Counted from the stretch's first letter, positions 44,660 to 57,838 are shown. The stretch is 64,000 bases of DNA from Akebia trifoliata (GCA_017979445.1 CM030704.1:11329658-11393657), one strand, 5' to 3'. Numbers and translations: made by a program. The notes: generated by a model not told the origin, from the letters alone.

Positions 44660-45839
44660 AAAAATGTAGTGTTCTAAGTTAATTGAAGTTATTTTACTTT
44701 TTTTCTTTATTTCATTTACGTTTTTATTTTTTGTCGATACAAAAAAATTTCAGAAAGTCAAAAAAAATTGTTCTCATTACAACCAAGGAGACAATCTAAG
44801 ATCTGTGAAAAACATTTAGACATAGATCTCGAGGTTTTAATGTGACGCAGTTAAAGTTCACTGCGCCTCTTTGATTCTAGAGAGTTGATTCCTCTGATTT
44901 TGCCACATCTCTTAAATTTGCTTCTTGATTGTATTAGTAGGTATAATTTCTATTTTTTCTTTTATGTTTTGATCATTTTCAATCACTTTGTTTCTTTTGT
45001 AGGTTGAAGAAATCTTTGGACAAAAATCTCAAGTGTAATCCAATAGATCTAAGATTTATTCCATCTTACTGTGTTTTTCTTTTTTTACATTTTAATTAGA
45101 TTTCTTTTCTGTTTTAGATCCATTTGTATTAGGAACATTGTGAAATTTTCATTAGTTAATTAATTATCCAAGAAGGTTTGGATTGTAATAGACTAGGGAA
45201 GGACGACGGTTGGACGAAACAGTTACAGCTTATTAGGTTCACACACCAAAATCGGAGTTGGTTGCTTAACTCGACTCAAATCGTCTTTACCCCATCTAAC
45301 ACAAGAAGTAAATTCTATCCACCCATACATTTCATTGCTAGTTGGTTATTCCTTACTTTTGTTTGTTATTTTTCAATTTGCACACACTTGGATTAGTTAA
45401 TTAAGATTAGTAAAGAGCATCCCTCTTCTAGGGATGGCACTATAAGATAAGGATTGGAAGTGATTACCAATTCCTTGCTCTAAATAGGACAATCAATTCA
45501 CGAATCATCTAATCAAACTAATTAAAATAAATTAGACTTGACTATAGGGCCCTCGAGCTTAATAGGAGAAATCTACTTCAAGTTGTGTTGATTGCGCTTC
45601 TTGATCATATTTGACATCTATTAAGATCTTATCCTTTTAAAAGGATAGACTCATTATATTCGAGAATTAAGAGTGTCATTGCCTATGCATTGTGCGTTAC
45701 CTCCGATTTGGAAATCCGAATGATCCAAATTTGATTTCAAAGAACCTAGTCAGAAGGCTAATTGCATAATTTCTAACTAGTTAAGAGTTGTCTAGAGTTA
45801 AGCAACCTATCTAGGTCTACTCTTTTATTTCGTGATTGT
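44660..45839 (+). other. Athila leader, non-coding
   Basis: 1.2 kb between primer site and gag. AT-rich, stops in all frames. The open frame at 45178-45396 has no recognisable domain. Nothing else seen. Confidence 0.6.
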
Positions 45840-47519
45840 TTGAAATACTCTGTAATTTGCATGCTTGGTAGACGATCTAGGAGTATTATATTAGAACCAT
45901 TTGATCCTGAGATCGAGTGTACCATTAGCAGAATTCGTAAGAAACCCTTATTAAATATGATGGGTGATCAAGAGAGAACTCTAAATGAGTTCTTCGTTCT
46001 TGCTTCTACTACCCTACGTATGTGCATTATTTTACCATTAAGCACTGCACCTCAATTTGAAATTAAGACAGCCACCATAAACAAGTTCCCTAAATTTCAT
46101 AGTTTTATTGGAAAACCTTACACCCACCTCAATCGATTCTTGACCATATGTCAAACCTTTAGAAATCAAAATTTAGATGAAAAGAGTGTTAAGCTCATGT
46201 TGTTTTCATTATCATTGGAAGATCACACAGTTGCGTAGTTGAACTCCCTAGCTCCCAATTCTATAAATTCATGGGATGTTCTATCCAAAAAATTTATGGT
46301 CAAATTTTATCCCTTGGCCAAAATTGAGAGAATAAAAGACGCAATCAAGAATTTTAGAGGGCATCCAGATGAAGAATTCTCCCAAACTTGGGAAAAATTC
46401 AATGATTTGTTAGTCAAATGCTCACACCATGGCATTGACAAAGCACAATCGGTGCAATACTTCTATCAATGATTAACAATGAATCAACATATCTTAATTG
46501 AGTTAATGCATAAAAGTCAATTCATGAACCAAATTTCCAACCAAGCATATGATTTTCTAATTGAGCTAGCCGAGAGTACTCAAAATTATAGCACTCATAA
46601 TGAAAATTTTGATAAAGAATATCCTATTAAGAAGTCAAGAATATATGAGATAAAGGTAGACCCTAATTTCTAGAATGTTATGTCTAATCTAGTGAGTGGT
46701 ATGCATAGTCTTACAAAAAATCTAGATGCTTTTACCATTTTAGCATTTAATCCTTACTATGATTGTCACTCAATTTCACAAGTTTCCATCGAGCAAATTT
46801 TTTTATGTCTCTTTCACGATGGCAATTACTATTTGGTTGAATGCTATCCCAACTTGCCATACATTAAAGTCGAATAGGCCAATGCTATTAATGGTTACAG
46901 TACTTTTAGGAAACCTACTCAGAATTCATATAACTAAACATATCATCCAGATAGTAGGTTTCATTTGAATTTTTCGTACAAACAAAACGAACATATTCAA
47001 TCTAGTAGTCTACCAGGTTACAATAGAAGCCATCCTAAACAAACTAGTCCTTCTATGAACCAAGCCATTGTTCCACAAGTATCGTATCAATCTCGATAAT
47101 ATATTAAATATAGAATCATAAATCTAGATTCCATGCTCTATTATAATCCACCTGGCCAACAACAATCATCTTTAGAATCTATGATGGCAAAGTTGATGAA
47201 GAAATAATAGCACCTAATCCAAACTCAACAACAGACCAATCAAAATCAAATTCAGATTAATCAGGCCACTGCTTAGTCCATAACGAAGATAGAAGTTCAG
47301 TTGGGTCAGGAAACTCTTTCATTAGGAAGGAGAGAGAATTGTCAATTCTCCAATCAATTTATTCCTAACCCTAGAGGTCAACTTACAGTTCCCAACAAAC
47401 CGAAGGGTCAATACAAGGTAGGAAGTCATTCTTGCAATCGACAAGGTCCAGCCTATTGAAGAGGAAAATTCTCATTATTTCACCAATTCCAAAAGTTGCA
47501 TTTCCTCATCATTTTAAAG
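45840..47519 (+). pseudogene. Athila gag
   Basis: Four consecutive open stretches in one frame (45840-46238, 46239-46472, 46479-46673, 46680-46877) divided only by stops. Content in order: an N-terminal linker; NKFPKFHSFIGKPYTHLNRF with KLMLFSLSLEDHT; then WDVLSKKFMVKFYPLAKIERI, and GHPDEEFSQTWEKFNDLLVKC with KAQSVQYFYQ. This is the Athila gag core order. Gln/Asn-rich sequence follows to ~47300. A zinc knuckle was not found. No frameshift is needed in the core, so decay here was mostly by point mutation. Confidence 0.87.
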
Positions 47520-47907
47520 ACAATATGAAGAGTAAGCAATTTGAGAGTGTCCTCAAAATTTTTTAAAATGTACACATCAATATTCCATTATTAGATGTCA
47601 TTAAGAAAATACCTTATTATGCAAAATTCCTTAAAGATTTGACCACAACTAAGAGGAAAACAGCACTTCCTCGAAAAGCCATTATGGTAGTCCAAGCTTC
47701 GTTTCTTATCCAATAAACTGTTGCTTCAAAATTTAAAGATCTTGGATGTTCGACAATTTCCATTCACATTGGAGATCATGTGGTTGAAAAATGTCTCTTA
47801 GACTTAAGAGAAAGTGTGAATCTTCTACCTTACTTGATTTATAAACAACTAAGTTTGGGGGTTTTGAAACCCACCGATATCACGTTGAGCTTAGTCGATA
47901 AGTCCAT
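47520..47907 (+). pseudogene. Athila protease, left part
   Basis: Reads VVEKCLLDLRESVNLLPYLI and ITLSLVDKSI near 47780-47907. CLLDLRESVNLLP is the active-site segment of an Athila-type aspartic protease, with the usual Gly after D-L replaced by Arg. A stop lies near 47713. The gene is cut at 47907 by a solo LTR and resumes at 49096. Confidence 0.82.
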
Positions 47908-49095
47908 TGATGAGTGTCTCGAAACACTTAATTATACGTACGTTTCCTGAACATTTATCTTGATTTTTATCCCTATTTCTTTGTATTAAGGTAATAGTCA
48001 TGATAAGCATCGAAACGCCAAGTTGCATGTTAATTAGGCTTAATTATACATAAATAAATTCATTTACTAGACAAATCTAATTAGGTGTGTTTCTTGTGTA
48101 GAAAATCAATATTTTGGAATCAAAATCTCAAGGCAAAAATATTTGGGCCCACTTTGGAATGCCCTAATCCTTCACTAATGTTCTTCTCTTTTGTCTTTTT
48201 GTGCAAAGAAAAGTGGATGCTACTTTTAGACTCTTCTATACACATTTTTCTCTATAAATAGAGCTTCAATCTCTAGAGAAACCCTTCCTCTTGGTTCTCT
48301 TATCCAAGACTTCTTTCTTTAATCTAAGGCTCTTAGCCTATTCTCTTATAGTTTTGTATTTTTATCTTCTAGTTATTTTCTTTTTGGCTAAATAGTCTTG
48401 TAAGAAGTAGAAAAAAAAGAATTTATAAGTTTCTCTATGAAATGAAGAAAAGTTCTTTCATCTCTTATCTTCCCTCTCTTGCAATGACATTAGGCTAAGC
48501 TTTCTTCCATTGGAGAGTGGAAAAGCCTAGAGTAAATTCTTGTGTTGTTTCTAGTTTCATGCCTTTCTTTTATCTAAAATGCTTATGAGTTCTTTTTAAG
48601 ATTTCTTGCACATTTTATTTTTAATATAGATACTTTATGCTTAGATTAGATTAAGATAAAATATGCTTATTAGTAGGAAGTTCAAGGAATTCTACTTTAT
48701 TTATGTTCCCTCATTTGATTTCATTTGCTAAACTTTCCAATCTAAGGAGCTAACACCAAGCCCTTACGATTAAGTAATAAAAAGGCTAGAGACTAGGAAT
48801 TACTCATCAACATGTTCTATGTAGATCCACCTCCAATAGGGCTTTAATTTCATAAGTTTACTTGCTTTTAATTTCATTTACTTTGTTTAATTTACTAACA
48901 ACTTTAAATCTTCTTAATAAGTTCAAAAATACAAAGAAAAATAGTTTTAATTCCTTTTGATTAATTCGAATTTTATCCTCTTAGCTTAACTCTACTCCCC
49001 CTTTCTCTTGGGTTCAATCCCCTACTTGCCCCACAAATAAAGTAAAAGTAAGATTAACATTAACTCCGATGGGAAAAACAATAATAGTCCCACCA
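47908..49095 (+). mobile_element. Athila-family solo LTR in protease
   Basis: 1188 bases, TGATGAGTG to CCCACCA, flanked by a perfect TCCAT duplication (47903-47907, 49096-49100). Removing it joins the protease codons in frame. TATAAATAGAGC lies at 48253. It is related along most of its length to the host element's own 5' LTR (43481-44636). Confidence 0.9.
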
Positions 49096-49320
49096 TCCAT
49101 TAAGGTTCTCAAACGTATAATTGAAGATGTGATAGTGAAAGTCAAGGTCTATTTCCCAGTTGACTTTGTTATCTTAGATACAGAGCTAGTTATCAATCCG
49201 TATAGTCATGTTCCTATAATCTTAGGACATCTATTTTTAGCAACTTCTAACGCAGTCATTCATTGTAGAAACGAGATTATAACTTTAGCATTTCGAAATA
49301 TGAAAATCAAATGAAACATT
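49096..49320 (+). pseudogene. Athila protease, right part
   Basis: Continues the protease: KVLKRIIEDVIVKVKVYFPV, then FVILDTELVINP and VPIILGHLFLATSNAVIHC. The I-I-L-G-x-L/P-F-L-A-T segment is the C-terminal half of the retropepsin fold. The open frame's first 10 codons belong to the solo LTR. Confidence 0.85.
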
Positions 49321-50690
49321 TTCCACAATTTCCAAAGAATTGATGTAGACGATGATGTGGAGGAACTGAACATGTTAGATATGCTAATCAATCGAACTTA
49401 TAAAGATTTAGGGTATTATAATCCCTTAGAAAAATATTTGATTCATTTTTATTACAATTTTGACATAGAAGAGTCCATAAGCGAAATCAATACTTTACTT
49501 GAATCTGTTCCTTACTTAGACTTTACGCGTTGGCATGCAAAAGTCAAAAGTCTTCCTGTTTGTACTTCCATTCTCATTCATTGCTAAATTGAGCCTCCCA
49601 AATTAAAATTCAAAATGTTTTCAGAGACTTTGAGATACGCATTTCATGACAAAAATCAAACTTTATTTGCGATAATTTCCTCTTATTTTAGTGTAGTCTA
49701 GGAGGAAAAGTTGTTAAAAATTTACAAAGAACATCAAGAAATTATTGGTTGGACCATAACTGACATTAAATGAGTTAATCCTTCTGTGGTAATGTACCAC
49801 ATTTGTCTAGAGGATTTCGTTTAACCTTCCTTAGAATCTCAGATACGGTTATCATCTATGCCATTTCTGACAGTCGTTAGGTGAGCCTCATTCAGGTTGT
49901 TCCTAAGAAATCTAGTATCATTATGGTAGTGAACCAAAACAATGAGTTAATTCTCATTCGAGTCCAAACCAGATGGAGAGTGTGTATCGATTATAGAAAA
50001 CTCAACTCAATAACTCCCAAAGATCACTTTTGCTACTTTTCATTTACCAAATGTTAGAACGTCTAACAGGATATTCCCACTATTATTTCTTAGATGGTTA
50101 CTCCAAGTATAACCAAATACTCATTCCTCATACTAATCAGGAGAAAATAATTTTTACTTGTCCCTTCAAAACTCTCACATATCGTTGCATGTTTTTTGGG
50201 TTGCGCAATGAGACAGTTATTTTTCAACGGTGTATGATGAGTATATTTTCAGAAATGATAGAAAGATATCTTGAAGTGTTCATAGATGATTTTCAATATT
50301 CAGATCAAGTTTTGAAAAATACTTCTATTTTTTTAGTTTAGTCCCCGTACGTTGTAAAGTCAACCTCGTCCTCAATTGAGAAAATGTCATTTTATGGTAA
50401 CATCCGAAATTATGCTAGGACGCATTATTTCTACAATAAAGATTGCAGTAGATAAAGCGAAAGTAAGTTTAATTGAGAAGTTACCACCTCTTAGAACAGT
50501 CAAAGAAATTAGGTCATTTCTAGGCCATGTAGGTTTCTACCGTAGATTCATTAAAGATTTCAGGAAAATCTCGAAGCTTTTATGTGAACTATTAGGCAAG
50601 GATGTTCTTTTTAACTTCTCAAACACATGTCTTTTTGCGTTTAACAAGCTTAAGGTCGAGTTAACCTCGACACCCATCATTTAACCTCAA
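49321..50690 (+). pseudogene. Athila reverse transcriptase
   Basis: Pre-RT part at 49600-49860 (FSETLRYAFHDKNQTLFAII, HQEIIGWTITDIK). The palm starts at ~49970 (RWRVCIDYRKLNSITPKDHF); then YQMLERLTGYSHYYFLDGYS with the first catalytic Asp, KTLTYRCMFFGLRNETVIFQ, and EVFIDDFQY with the Asp pair. The thumb is at 50376-50684 (KVSLIEKLPPLRTVKEIRSF, GHVGFYRRFIKDF). At least five stops and two frameshifts interrupt it. The 49357-49587 frame is a protease-RT linker. Confidence 0.9.
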
Positions 50691-51124
50691 AATTGAAATG
50701 TTCCATTTGAGGTTGTGCACGACGCTTCAGATTATGCGATAGGCATTATTTTGGGTCAGTGAATCGATAAACATCCTCACGTTATCCAATACGCCAATAA
50801 AACCCTCAGTAAAGTTCAGCTTAACTACTCAATACTATTGATAAATTTTACCCCTATCGAATAGGATTGAAAGTCATAGTCAACACAGACCATGTTGCAT
50901 TGAAATACCTTATATCTAAGAAGGATGCTAAGGAAAGGTTAATCCATTGGATTCTACTCTTGCAAGAGTTTTATCTAGATACTCGAGATAAAAAGAGTAT
51001 AGAAAATGTTGTAACTAATCACCTATATAGGATTGTTATAGAGTCGTCTGAGGAATCTTTACCCATTTCTAAATCTTTTCCTAATAAAAAACTTTTGCAA
51101 ATCTCCAACTTTAACAATCCGTGA
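50691..51124 (+). pseudogene. Athila RNase H
   Basis: 50700-50866 reads NVPFEVVHDASDYAIGIILG and HVIQYANKTLSKVQLNYS; 50867-51124 continues FKVIVNTDHVALKYLISKKD-like wording and RLIHWILLLQEFYLDTRDK. The acidic residues in HDASD and NTDH are visible. A frameshift near 50850 and a stop near 50761 break it. Confidence 0.85.
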
Positions 51125-51772
51125 TATGCTAACATTGTTAACTACCCAATTACAGGTCAATTGCCAGTCTTACTGACTAAACAACAGAAACTCCATCTCC
51201 TTTTGAAAGTCAAATGGTATTTTTGTATTCCAACTTGTGAGTAAGCCAATATCGTAGAGTTTTATCATTAGCATGCCTGTGGAAGGTACTTTAATGGTAT
51301 GAAAACCACTGCAAAGATGTTGTATTGCGATTTCTTCTGGCCATCTATTTTTTGAGATGCCCACGAATTTAGCAAATCGTATAGTCGATGTCAGAAATTA
51401 GGAAAATTTTCTAAGAGAAATGAAATGCCTTAAAATCATATCCTAATCATCAAGATTTTTGACATTTGGGGCATAGATTTCATGGGACCTTTTCCTATCT
51501 TACAGGGTTTCCAGTATATCTTCGTTGCCGTTGATTACGTATCCAAATGGGTAGAACTTGTGGTGTGTGAAACAAACGATCACAAGGTGGTAATCAACTT
51601 TGTCAAGGAGACCATCTTATCAAGATTTGGTACTCCATGAACTATTATAAGTGATGGTGGTTTGCATTTCTTCAATAAAATATTTACATCATTGATGAGG
51701 AAATATCTCATAACTCATAAAATTACAACACCTTACCATCCACAAACGTGTGGACAGGTAGAGATTTCTAAC
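51125..51772 (+). pseudogene. Athila integrase, zinc finger and core
   Basis: Zinc-finger wording HACGGYFNGMKTTAKMLY, then FSKSYSRCQKLG (51270-51405). Core: [13 protein letters not shown] (first Asp), [26 protein letters not shown] (second Asp) and TPYHPQTCGQVEISN (catalytic Glu). Stops at about 51351, 51434 and 51639. A Tekay-type LTR inserted after CTAAC (51768-51772), in the Asn codon three residues after the Glu; the gene resumes at 55183. Confidence 0.9.
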
Positions 51773-54700
51773 TGTGACGCCCCGCCAAACGCTAACACAA
51801 ATCTCAAGGCCACCTCGAGGCACTAAGTGATGCCTCGAAATTTTTGCATGGTCTCCTCTGTTTATGTTAGCGTTTCACGGAACTCAAACCTGATAAACCA
51901 ATTTATAACAAAACCTGTATATAAAAATGTAGATACAGGAAAATAACAGCGGAAGACTAATTACATCTAACATGTAAGTAGATTAGAGTGCAGAAGATAT
52001 ATCAATATACAGACTTACCAAAACACTCTCACTCTAACATAGGCCTAAACTCTCAATCCAAAAATTACATACATCCTGGATGAAATTGACAACACTAAGG
52101 GATGTGGCCCTAGTGCTCACCAGGCAATAAACTCTGATCGTCGATCTGATCGACCAGATACTCCTTAATTACTGACTCTACGCCTGCCTCGGTAGTTACA
52201 AGTGCTGAAACTAAAAAAATAGGAAGGAAAGGGTGAGTAACAATGGTTACCCAGTAAGTCCACAGCCAATTTCTACTAATAACCCTTCCTAAGCATGATC
52301 GAATAAAGCATACTGAACATTTTAATACATGCAAGGTTTTACAAGATAAAATACGATCAACTGGTACATATAGCCAGGGATGAGCAAATAAAACAGTTTA
52401 AAATTACACATAATATCAATCATCCATACTCATTATACATTTTTCATTTTATGCAAATAATGTTGACAACATTGAAATAATAGACATGCTTCTCAGTTTG
52501 TAATTCGAAATATAACGACATATACATAATACAAATGGTGGAGTATTGGAAATAAAGAGTTGGGATTCACGACTAGATCGCTCCCAGTCGGGATATGATA
52601 TTCCTCAATAACATTGTAGTTCCTGATTTTGTGGCTGGTCGCTGTTTACCACGCTTGCGGGATCATTTATCCGGTTCAGGCTGGCCGTTTGACGTGACCG
52701 TAAGCAATGGGTCTCTTTTTGATGTGTCAGAACGTTCGACTACTACTAGATTGTTAGTGATCACTGACTAATCATCTTCGTCTATGCCTATCAGGCGTGC
52801 ATGTGATTCCCAAATGACACTCCACTCGTATACGACCACCTTTACAATACACGTTCACTGGTAAAGATCAGAAAGGAATGGACCCGGATTCTAGTTGTGA
52901 CTCCACTCTCATACGCGTCCCATACCATGTATGAGCTTGGTGGTCCCTACCATACATCCCAGGATAGTGCACCCCTCCGGATGATGTGACGCACTATCCC
53001 TTCAGGCATTCACAAACCCCTTAACAGCTCACAAAATAGCTACGTATATATATGATTTTTCATTTAAAATAAAAGAGAAATTAACAGAACAGGGTTGAGA
53101 ACGGATATCCAATTCCTACCATGCAACTATGGCCACCCGGCCTAAAAATAAATAACAGTACTCAGCGCACGCGCTAACATAATCGAAAATAAACATGCAA
53201 CCCTTTCATTAATAACCTGGATATCCTTTCACCAACCTACACACAACATACAATGTAAAATGCAGACATCACCCCTTGGGTGTGATTTTGATATTTTACC
53301 GTTCATTCTCTTTTCCCATTCTCTCGACATTCTCACTTTTTATCTTTTCAAATCAACCATCCATTTCCAATCTTTCAAAGTCATTCTTTTGATCTTTCCA
53401 TTGAAAATCATCAAAGTTTATCCAAAAATAAGGTCTCGGCGATGCACGAGATCAAAGCTGTTAAAAACAGAGAAAGTCGGTGAAAATTTGGTTAAGTATC
53501 GGAAACTCAATTTTTCAAAGTTCTCGAAATTGAAAATGGATTTTTAAAAATGAAAGTCTCAATCACAAGATTCGACACTATATAGTTTTTGTAATCTAAT
53601 TCAAAGTTATGCGAAAGTTATTACATTTTGAAAACTTGCCGAAAACGTCGAAAAATACGTTTTGTTCTTGAAACCAAAATTTGGATTTTGATTCTTTGAG
53701 ATTCGGATCTCGAATCCATTCCCATTGTTCCAAAATGGGGGGTAAAACCTTAATTTAATTAAAGAATTTAAAGTAGAGGACATTTACTTAAATGTTTTTA
53801 ATGAAATAAAGGGTTAGAAATAGTGTATAGGCAATGGGGAGGTCAATGCAAGAGTCAGAACACAGTTCTGAAGAGAACTATTTCTGTCGGTGGCTGTCGG
53901 TGGAACTGACAGATTGGTCATCGATAGATGTCGGTGGGACCGACGGTCCTGCCGACAACATAAAATTTTCTCACGTTTCGTCGGTGGCAGAAGCTTCATT
54001 CTGTAGGTGGGACCGACAGAATGCCTTTGGCAGGTGCCGGTGGCACCGACCCTTCCCGCCTACAGCCTGAACCTCACATGTGATTTTTGGGTTTTTCGAT
54101 CCCTTCTTTGGATCTTTGTTCCATTCTTCAAATCCCTCAATCCACCCACGAATTCAACATTTAAAACATAGATTAAACACATCAAATGCTTATTTCTAAC
54201 ATGAATTTCAATTTAAACAAAGATTTCTACGATTCAAAACAAACAATAAGTTTTGTTAAAATAACCTAAATGCATATTTCGGAAATCTAAAGTTACCAAT
54301 AGGAATTGAAAGTCCCCTACTTGTTTGTGGTTGTCAATGGTGATGAATCAACATTAAGGATCAATGTTTGGTGGCTCGAATTCCTGAAAATGGTTGAACT
54401 CGGGTGCCTACGGATTGGTTGGTCGTGAAACCCTCTTTGAAGGTGTTCTTCCCTTTTTTAATGGCAAACAACGACTCTCCTACGATCTGGATGAGGCTCC
54501 AAGTGATTTTGAACAAACCCACTTCCTGATTTTTTTGTGGGAGGCTAAGAGAAAAGAAAGCAAATGGAGGTTGGATGAGGTGAGGACGTAGAACTCGACA
54601 ACGCCGACAATATTGCCTTCTTCGTCGAGGTTCAACTCGGCTTCGTTCGCTCTAGAACTTGGCGGGAATGGGTTGAAACCCTTGGGTTGAGAAGTGGCTG

Positions 54701-55182
54701 TCGTTTGGTGCTTTGGAGAAGAAGAGAAATGAAATAAAAGAAACTCCACTTTCCTTTAAATAATAGACTTGAGGGTAAACTTGTAATTTCCCTTCATGGT
54801 TTATAATTTTTGCGATAACTCGATTATTCGGACTTGAAAAATGACAAACGAGTATACCATTTCGAATAATTTTTCGTTGCGGACCTAACGGTGTCATCAA
54901 ATTTTTCTGATTCTTGTTCTAACGAAACTTTACTATTTTGGATCCCACTTAACGTGAAATTCGAGGATTTTACAATTTTTTCATCCGAACTCGAATTCAA
55001 ACTTGCTTACAGGCTAATGTATATATTCCAACCCTTTTGAATCTAATGGCGAAGTTGATTTTCCTTGAAATTAATCATAATAATATCCGAGTATTTTACT
55101 CTAAGTTTCTCCTTCGATATTTTCCTCCAAATCTCACCATTTAATTTCCTCGAGATATGAGTCAAAAATTCGGGGTGTTACA
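51773..55182 (+). mobile_element. Tekay/Del-type solo LTR (3.4 kb)
   Basis: 3410 bases from TGTGACGCCCCG to CGGGGTGTTACA, flanked by a perfect CTAAC duplication (51768-51772, 55183-55187) and lacking any internal region. The ends form a 12-base inverted repeat with two mismatches. The family match is 1-2627 on the other strand. Inside are a block of GTCGGTGG palindromes (53895-54050) and no gene; frames at 53260, 53834 and 54394-54900 lack domains. Confidence 0.92.
53895..54050. repeat. Cluster of GTCGGTGG...ACCGAC palindromes
   Basis: Palindromes at 53895-53911 (TGTCGGTGGAACTGACA), 53930-53944 (GTCGGTGGGACCGAC), 54001-54019 (CTGTAGGTGGGACCGACAG) and 54036-54050 (GCCGGTGGCACCGAC), with half-sites at 53885 and 53980. 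It is a G+C-rich island in AT-rich DNA. The partner LTR at 1-2627 has no clear equivalent. Confidence 0.88.
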
Positions 55183-55740
55183 CTAACAGAGAAATCAGGA
55201 TCATTTTAGAGAAAACAACCAATCCTTCAAGAAAATATTGGTCTTTGAGATTAGATTAAATAACTCATTATGGACTTATCAAACTACTTTCAAAATACCA
55301 ATAGGGATGTCCCCCTACCAATTAGTTTTAGGCAAGGTCTGTCATCTCCCTGTAGAATTTGAGCATCGAGATTATTAGATGAGAAAGTGCCTCAACTTTG
55401 ATCTTGATAAAATCGGTGAACATTGTAAATTACAACTCGATGAATTAGAATAGATCAAAAATGACTCTTATGATTATTCTAAACGTTTAAAGTGCATAGA
55501 AAATTTTATCATGATAAGCACATTATTCGACGAAATTTCAAACCTAGTTAAAGAGTTTTGTTGTATAACAACAGATTCCATCTTTTTCCAAGAAAACTCA
55601 AGTTTCGTTGGACTAACCTTTTTATTATCCAAACAATTTACTATCATGGTGTTATTGAAGTCCTTAATCTTAAAGACAGATCCACTTTCAAAATGAATGG
55701 TCAGCATCTTAAATCTTATCTCGAGTGTGTACACCCATAA
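55183..55740 (+). pseudogene. Athila integrase, C-terminal part
   Basis: Resumes after the solo LTR with REIRIILEKTTNPSRKYW and later MSPYQLVLGKVCHLPVEFEH-like wording near 55300. The end, DPLSKMNGQHLKSYLE (55680-55725), corresponds to the end of Athila integrase. Stops near 55258 and 55374 and a frameshift near 55500 break it. Confidence 0.82.
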
Positions 55741-56060
55741 AAAGTTATTCTCCTCGATGAATCAAATTTTCAAGATTATTCGAGTTTTCATTTGGTTATT
55801 TTCCTCATCGGAAATAGTTACCGATTTGAAACCAAACTAGTAAGTTCTAAAAGAAAAATCATAATTGATCTTATATGTTTAGGATTATACAAAACTTAAT
55901 AAAAATGAATGGTCTACCAATCGATAGGTTTCTCCATTGTTGGCCTTCATTAAATAATCACCGACAAATCGGGATGGCATACTCGATGCACCCAAGCTCT
56001 ACATGCTAAAAAGTAACAAGTTGATCCCTTATCACGTTAACCGATACTCTCAACTATCTT
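55741..56060 (+). other. Athila post-pol region
   Basis: 320 bases after integrase with no convincing frame. A Copia LTR begins at 56061 after ATCTT, the presumed target site. Athila's 3' LTR would lie beyond the window. Confidence 0.6.
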
Positions 56061-57823
56061 TGAAAATACGTGCTTCGTACCATGTCTATTCCAAGAAGAG
56101 AGTGAATAAGATAATTAAAATTTCTTTCAATTTATCCAATTTTAACTTAGATTGATAATTTGATTATGTGATCTTAATCATTCATCTAACCTCGATTTTG
56201 CACTCATGTCTTTAAAATGCATTTAATGAAAATACATTTGAAATTTAATCATGTCTTTGAATGGCATGGTCATATATGATTTAACTACTCGGCATTTATT
56301 TCATTGCATAACATTCAAAACATTCAAGTGTAAATTGTAGAATTATAAAAATATGCACAAGACATAAAATATCTAATGGATCAGCAATGTGCTTACATCC
56401 ATTCTCACGACAAGTCTCTAGCTTGTAATGCAATTAAAGTTCTCTTAGAATATATACATTCATTGCATGACATACTTAACATAGTATTCATTCATAGTAT
56501 ACATTCATCTAAGTATAAACTAATAGAGGTATTTCCACAAACACAAGACAAGCATTTTATAGTGATTCAGCAACGTACCTACATCCATTCTCAAAATTCT
56601 TAACTAAGAACTTGGTATTCACTATCAAAGAGGTTTATTAGTTCACCTCGAACCTTTTACATATAATTTTTATACTTAGGCTAAATTCTAAAATCTTAAG
56701 ATCGAGAGACTGCATCCTCTCAAAATTTATGAATTTTGTTTCTCAAAAATTCACGAACCTCTACTCTTCTTAAGAATCCTCGATTCTAACAAGAACTTGA
56801 TTTTTTAGCCACATACAAATATTTTTTAAAATAAAAACAAAATCAAAGATTCACTCAACTCTAAAAGGTTTGCCAATGGAGATCTTGAGTTATTCGAGTC
56901 TTTGAGTTTACAAGTACGTCTCGACGTTTGAATTTTCCAATCAAACTTTTGAGTTTGTCGGCTCCTTGTAATTATTCCTACCATCGTCTCATTTTACTCT
57001 TTTCTCCATGAATGTACCAATGTGTGTGCAAGGTGAGATTTGATGGTTGGAGAGGGATCAAGTGAGAAGTCTAAGAAGGTTGAACGGGTTCATCTAAGTT
57101 AGACTCTCAAAGTATGGAAAGAGGAGAGACAATATTATTTAAGGTTTGATCCAAAGGAAGGGCATAGGTTGAATGTAGCTTCATCTAAAGTTTGGACCTT
57201 CCAATGTGTAAAGAATACTTTCTAGATGGGAGAGGGAAGAACACAACTTCTCTATGAATCAATCCAAGTGAAAAATGAGCAAAATAACTCATTTTAAAGT
57301 CATTTTCAAACTCCCAACGACTATACCAGTAGAACCTATTTTTAAAAGCCTCCTACTGATTTTGTTTCGTTATTGTTGCCAGTCCTACCAATTTTGGTGA
57401 ATAGCCTCATCGGGTAAATTATAGAAATGCCATTGGGGGTATTTTGACCATAGCTTTCAAACGGTAACTTTGTTTCACATGCCATTCGGGGTTGTGATAG
57501 ATCTTACTACGTAGAACATCCCTAAACTACCACTAAAGAGTGGATCATGGAATAAATAGGTGAAATAACCAATATACCCTTTTTGCCTTTTAGGGTCAAT
57601 TAACAATCTTCCCATTTGTCAATTACGACCCTAATTAGACTAAAGAAACTGAGAAACATTCCCAGAATGATTAACACGACTTATACCCGATTAAAATCTT
57701 ACAAAAGTGTTTAAAAGTAAAAAACCTAAGATTTTAACTACTTTGCTCCCCCTTAAGTATTGCTCCCTTGAATGATTTACCTATAAAAGTCAATTGAGAC
57801 CATACACACAGGTGAAAACAACA
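56061..57823 (-). repeat. Copia element 3' LTR
   Basis: 1763-bp LTR (TGAAAATACG to GAAAACAACA on the plus strand). It matches 62558-64000 closely in order, including the GAACACAA(C/G)TTCTCTA stretch and the conserved GGTCTTGAGTT... region at 56880. No gene inside. Confidence 0.9.
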
Positions 57824-57838
57824 TTCTCCCCCTTTTTG
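57824..57838 (-). other. Copia polypurine tract
   Basis: Minus-strand ACAAAAAGGGGGAGAA directly before the 3' LTR start TGTTGTTTTC. Confidence 0.88.

Noticed and set aside
53834..54070. 78-residue frame in the Tekay LTR
   Set aside because: Generated by the GTCGGTGG palindromes; no homologue recognised.
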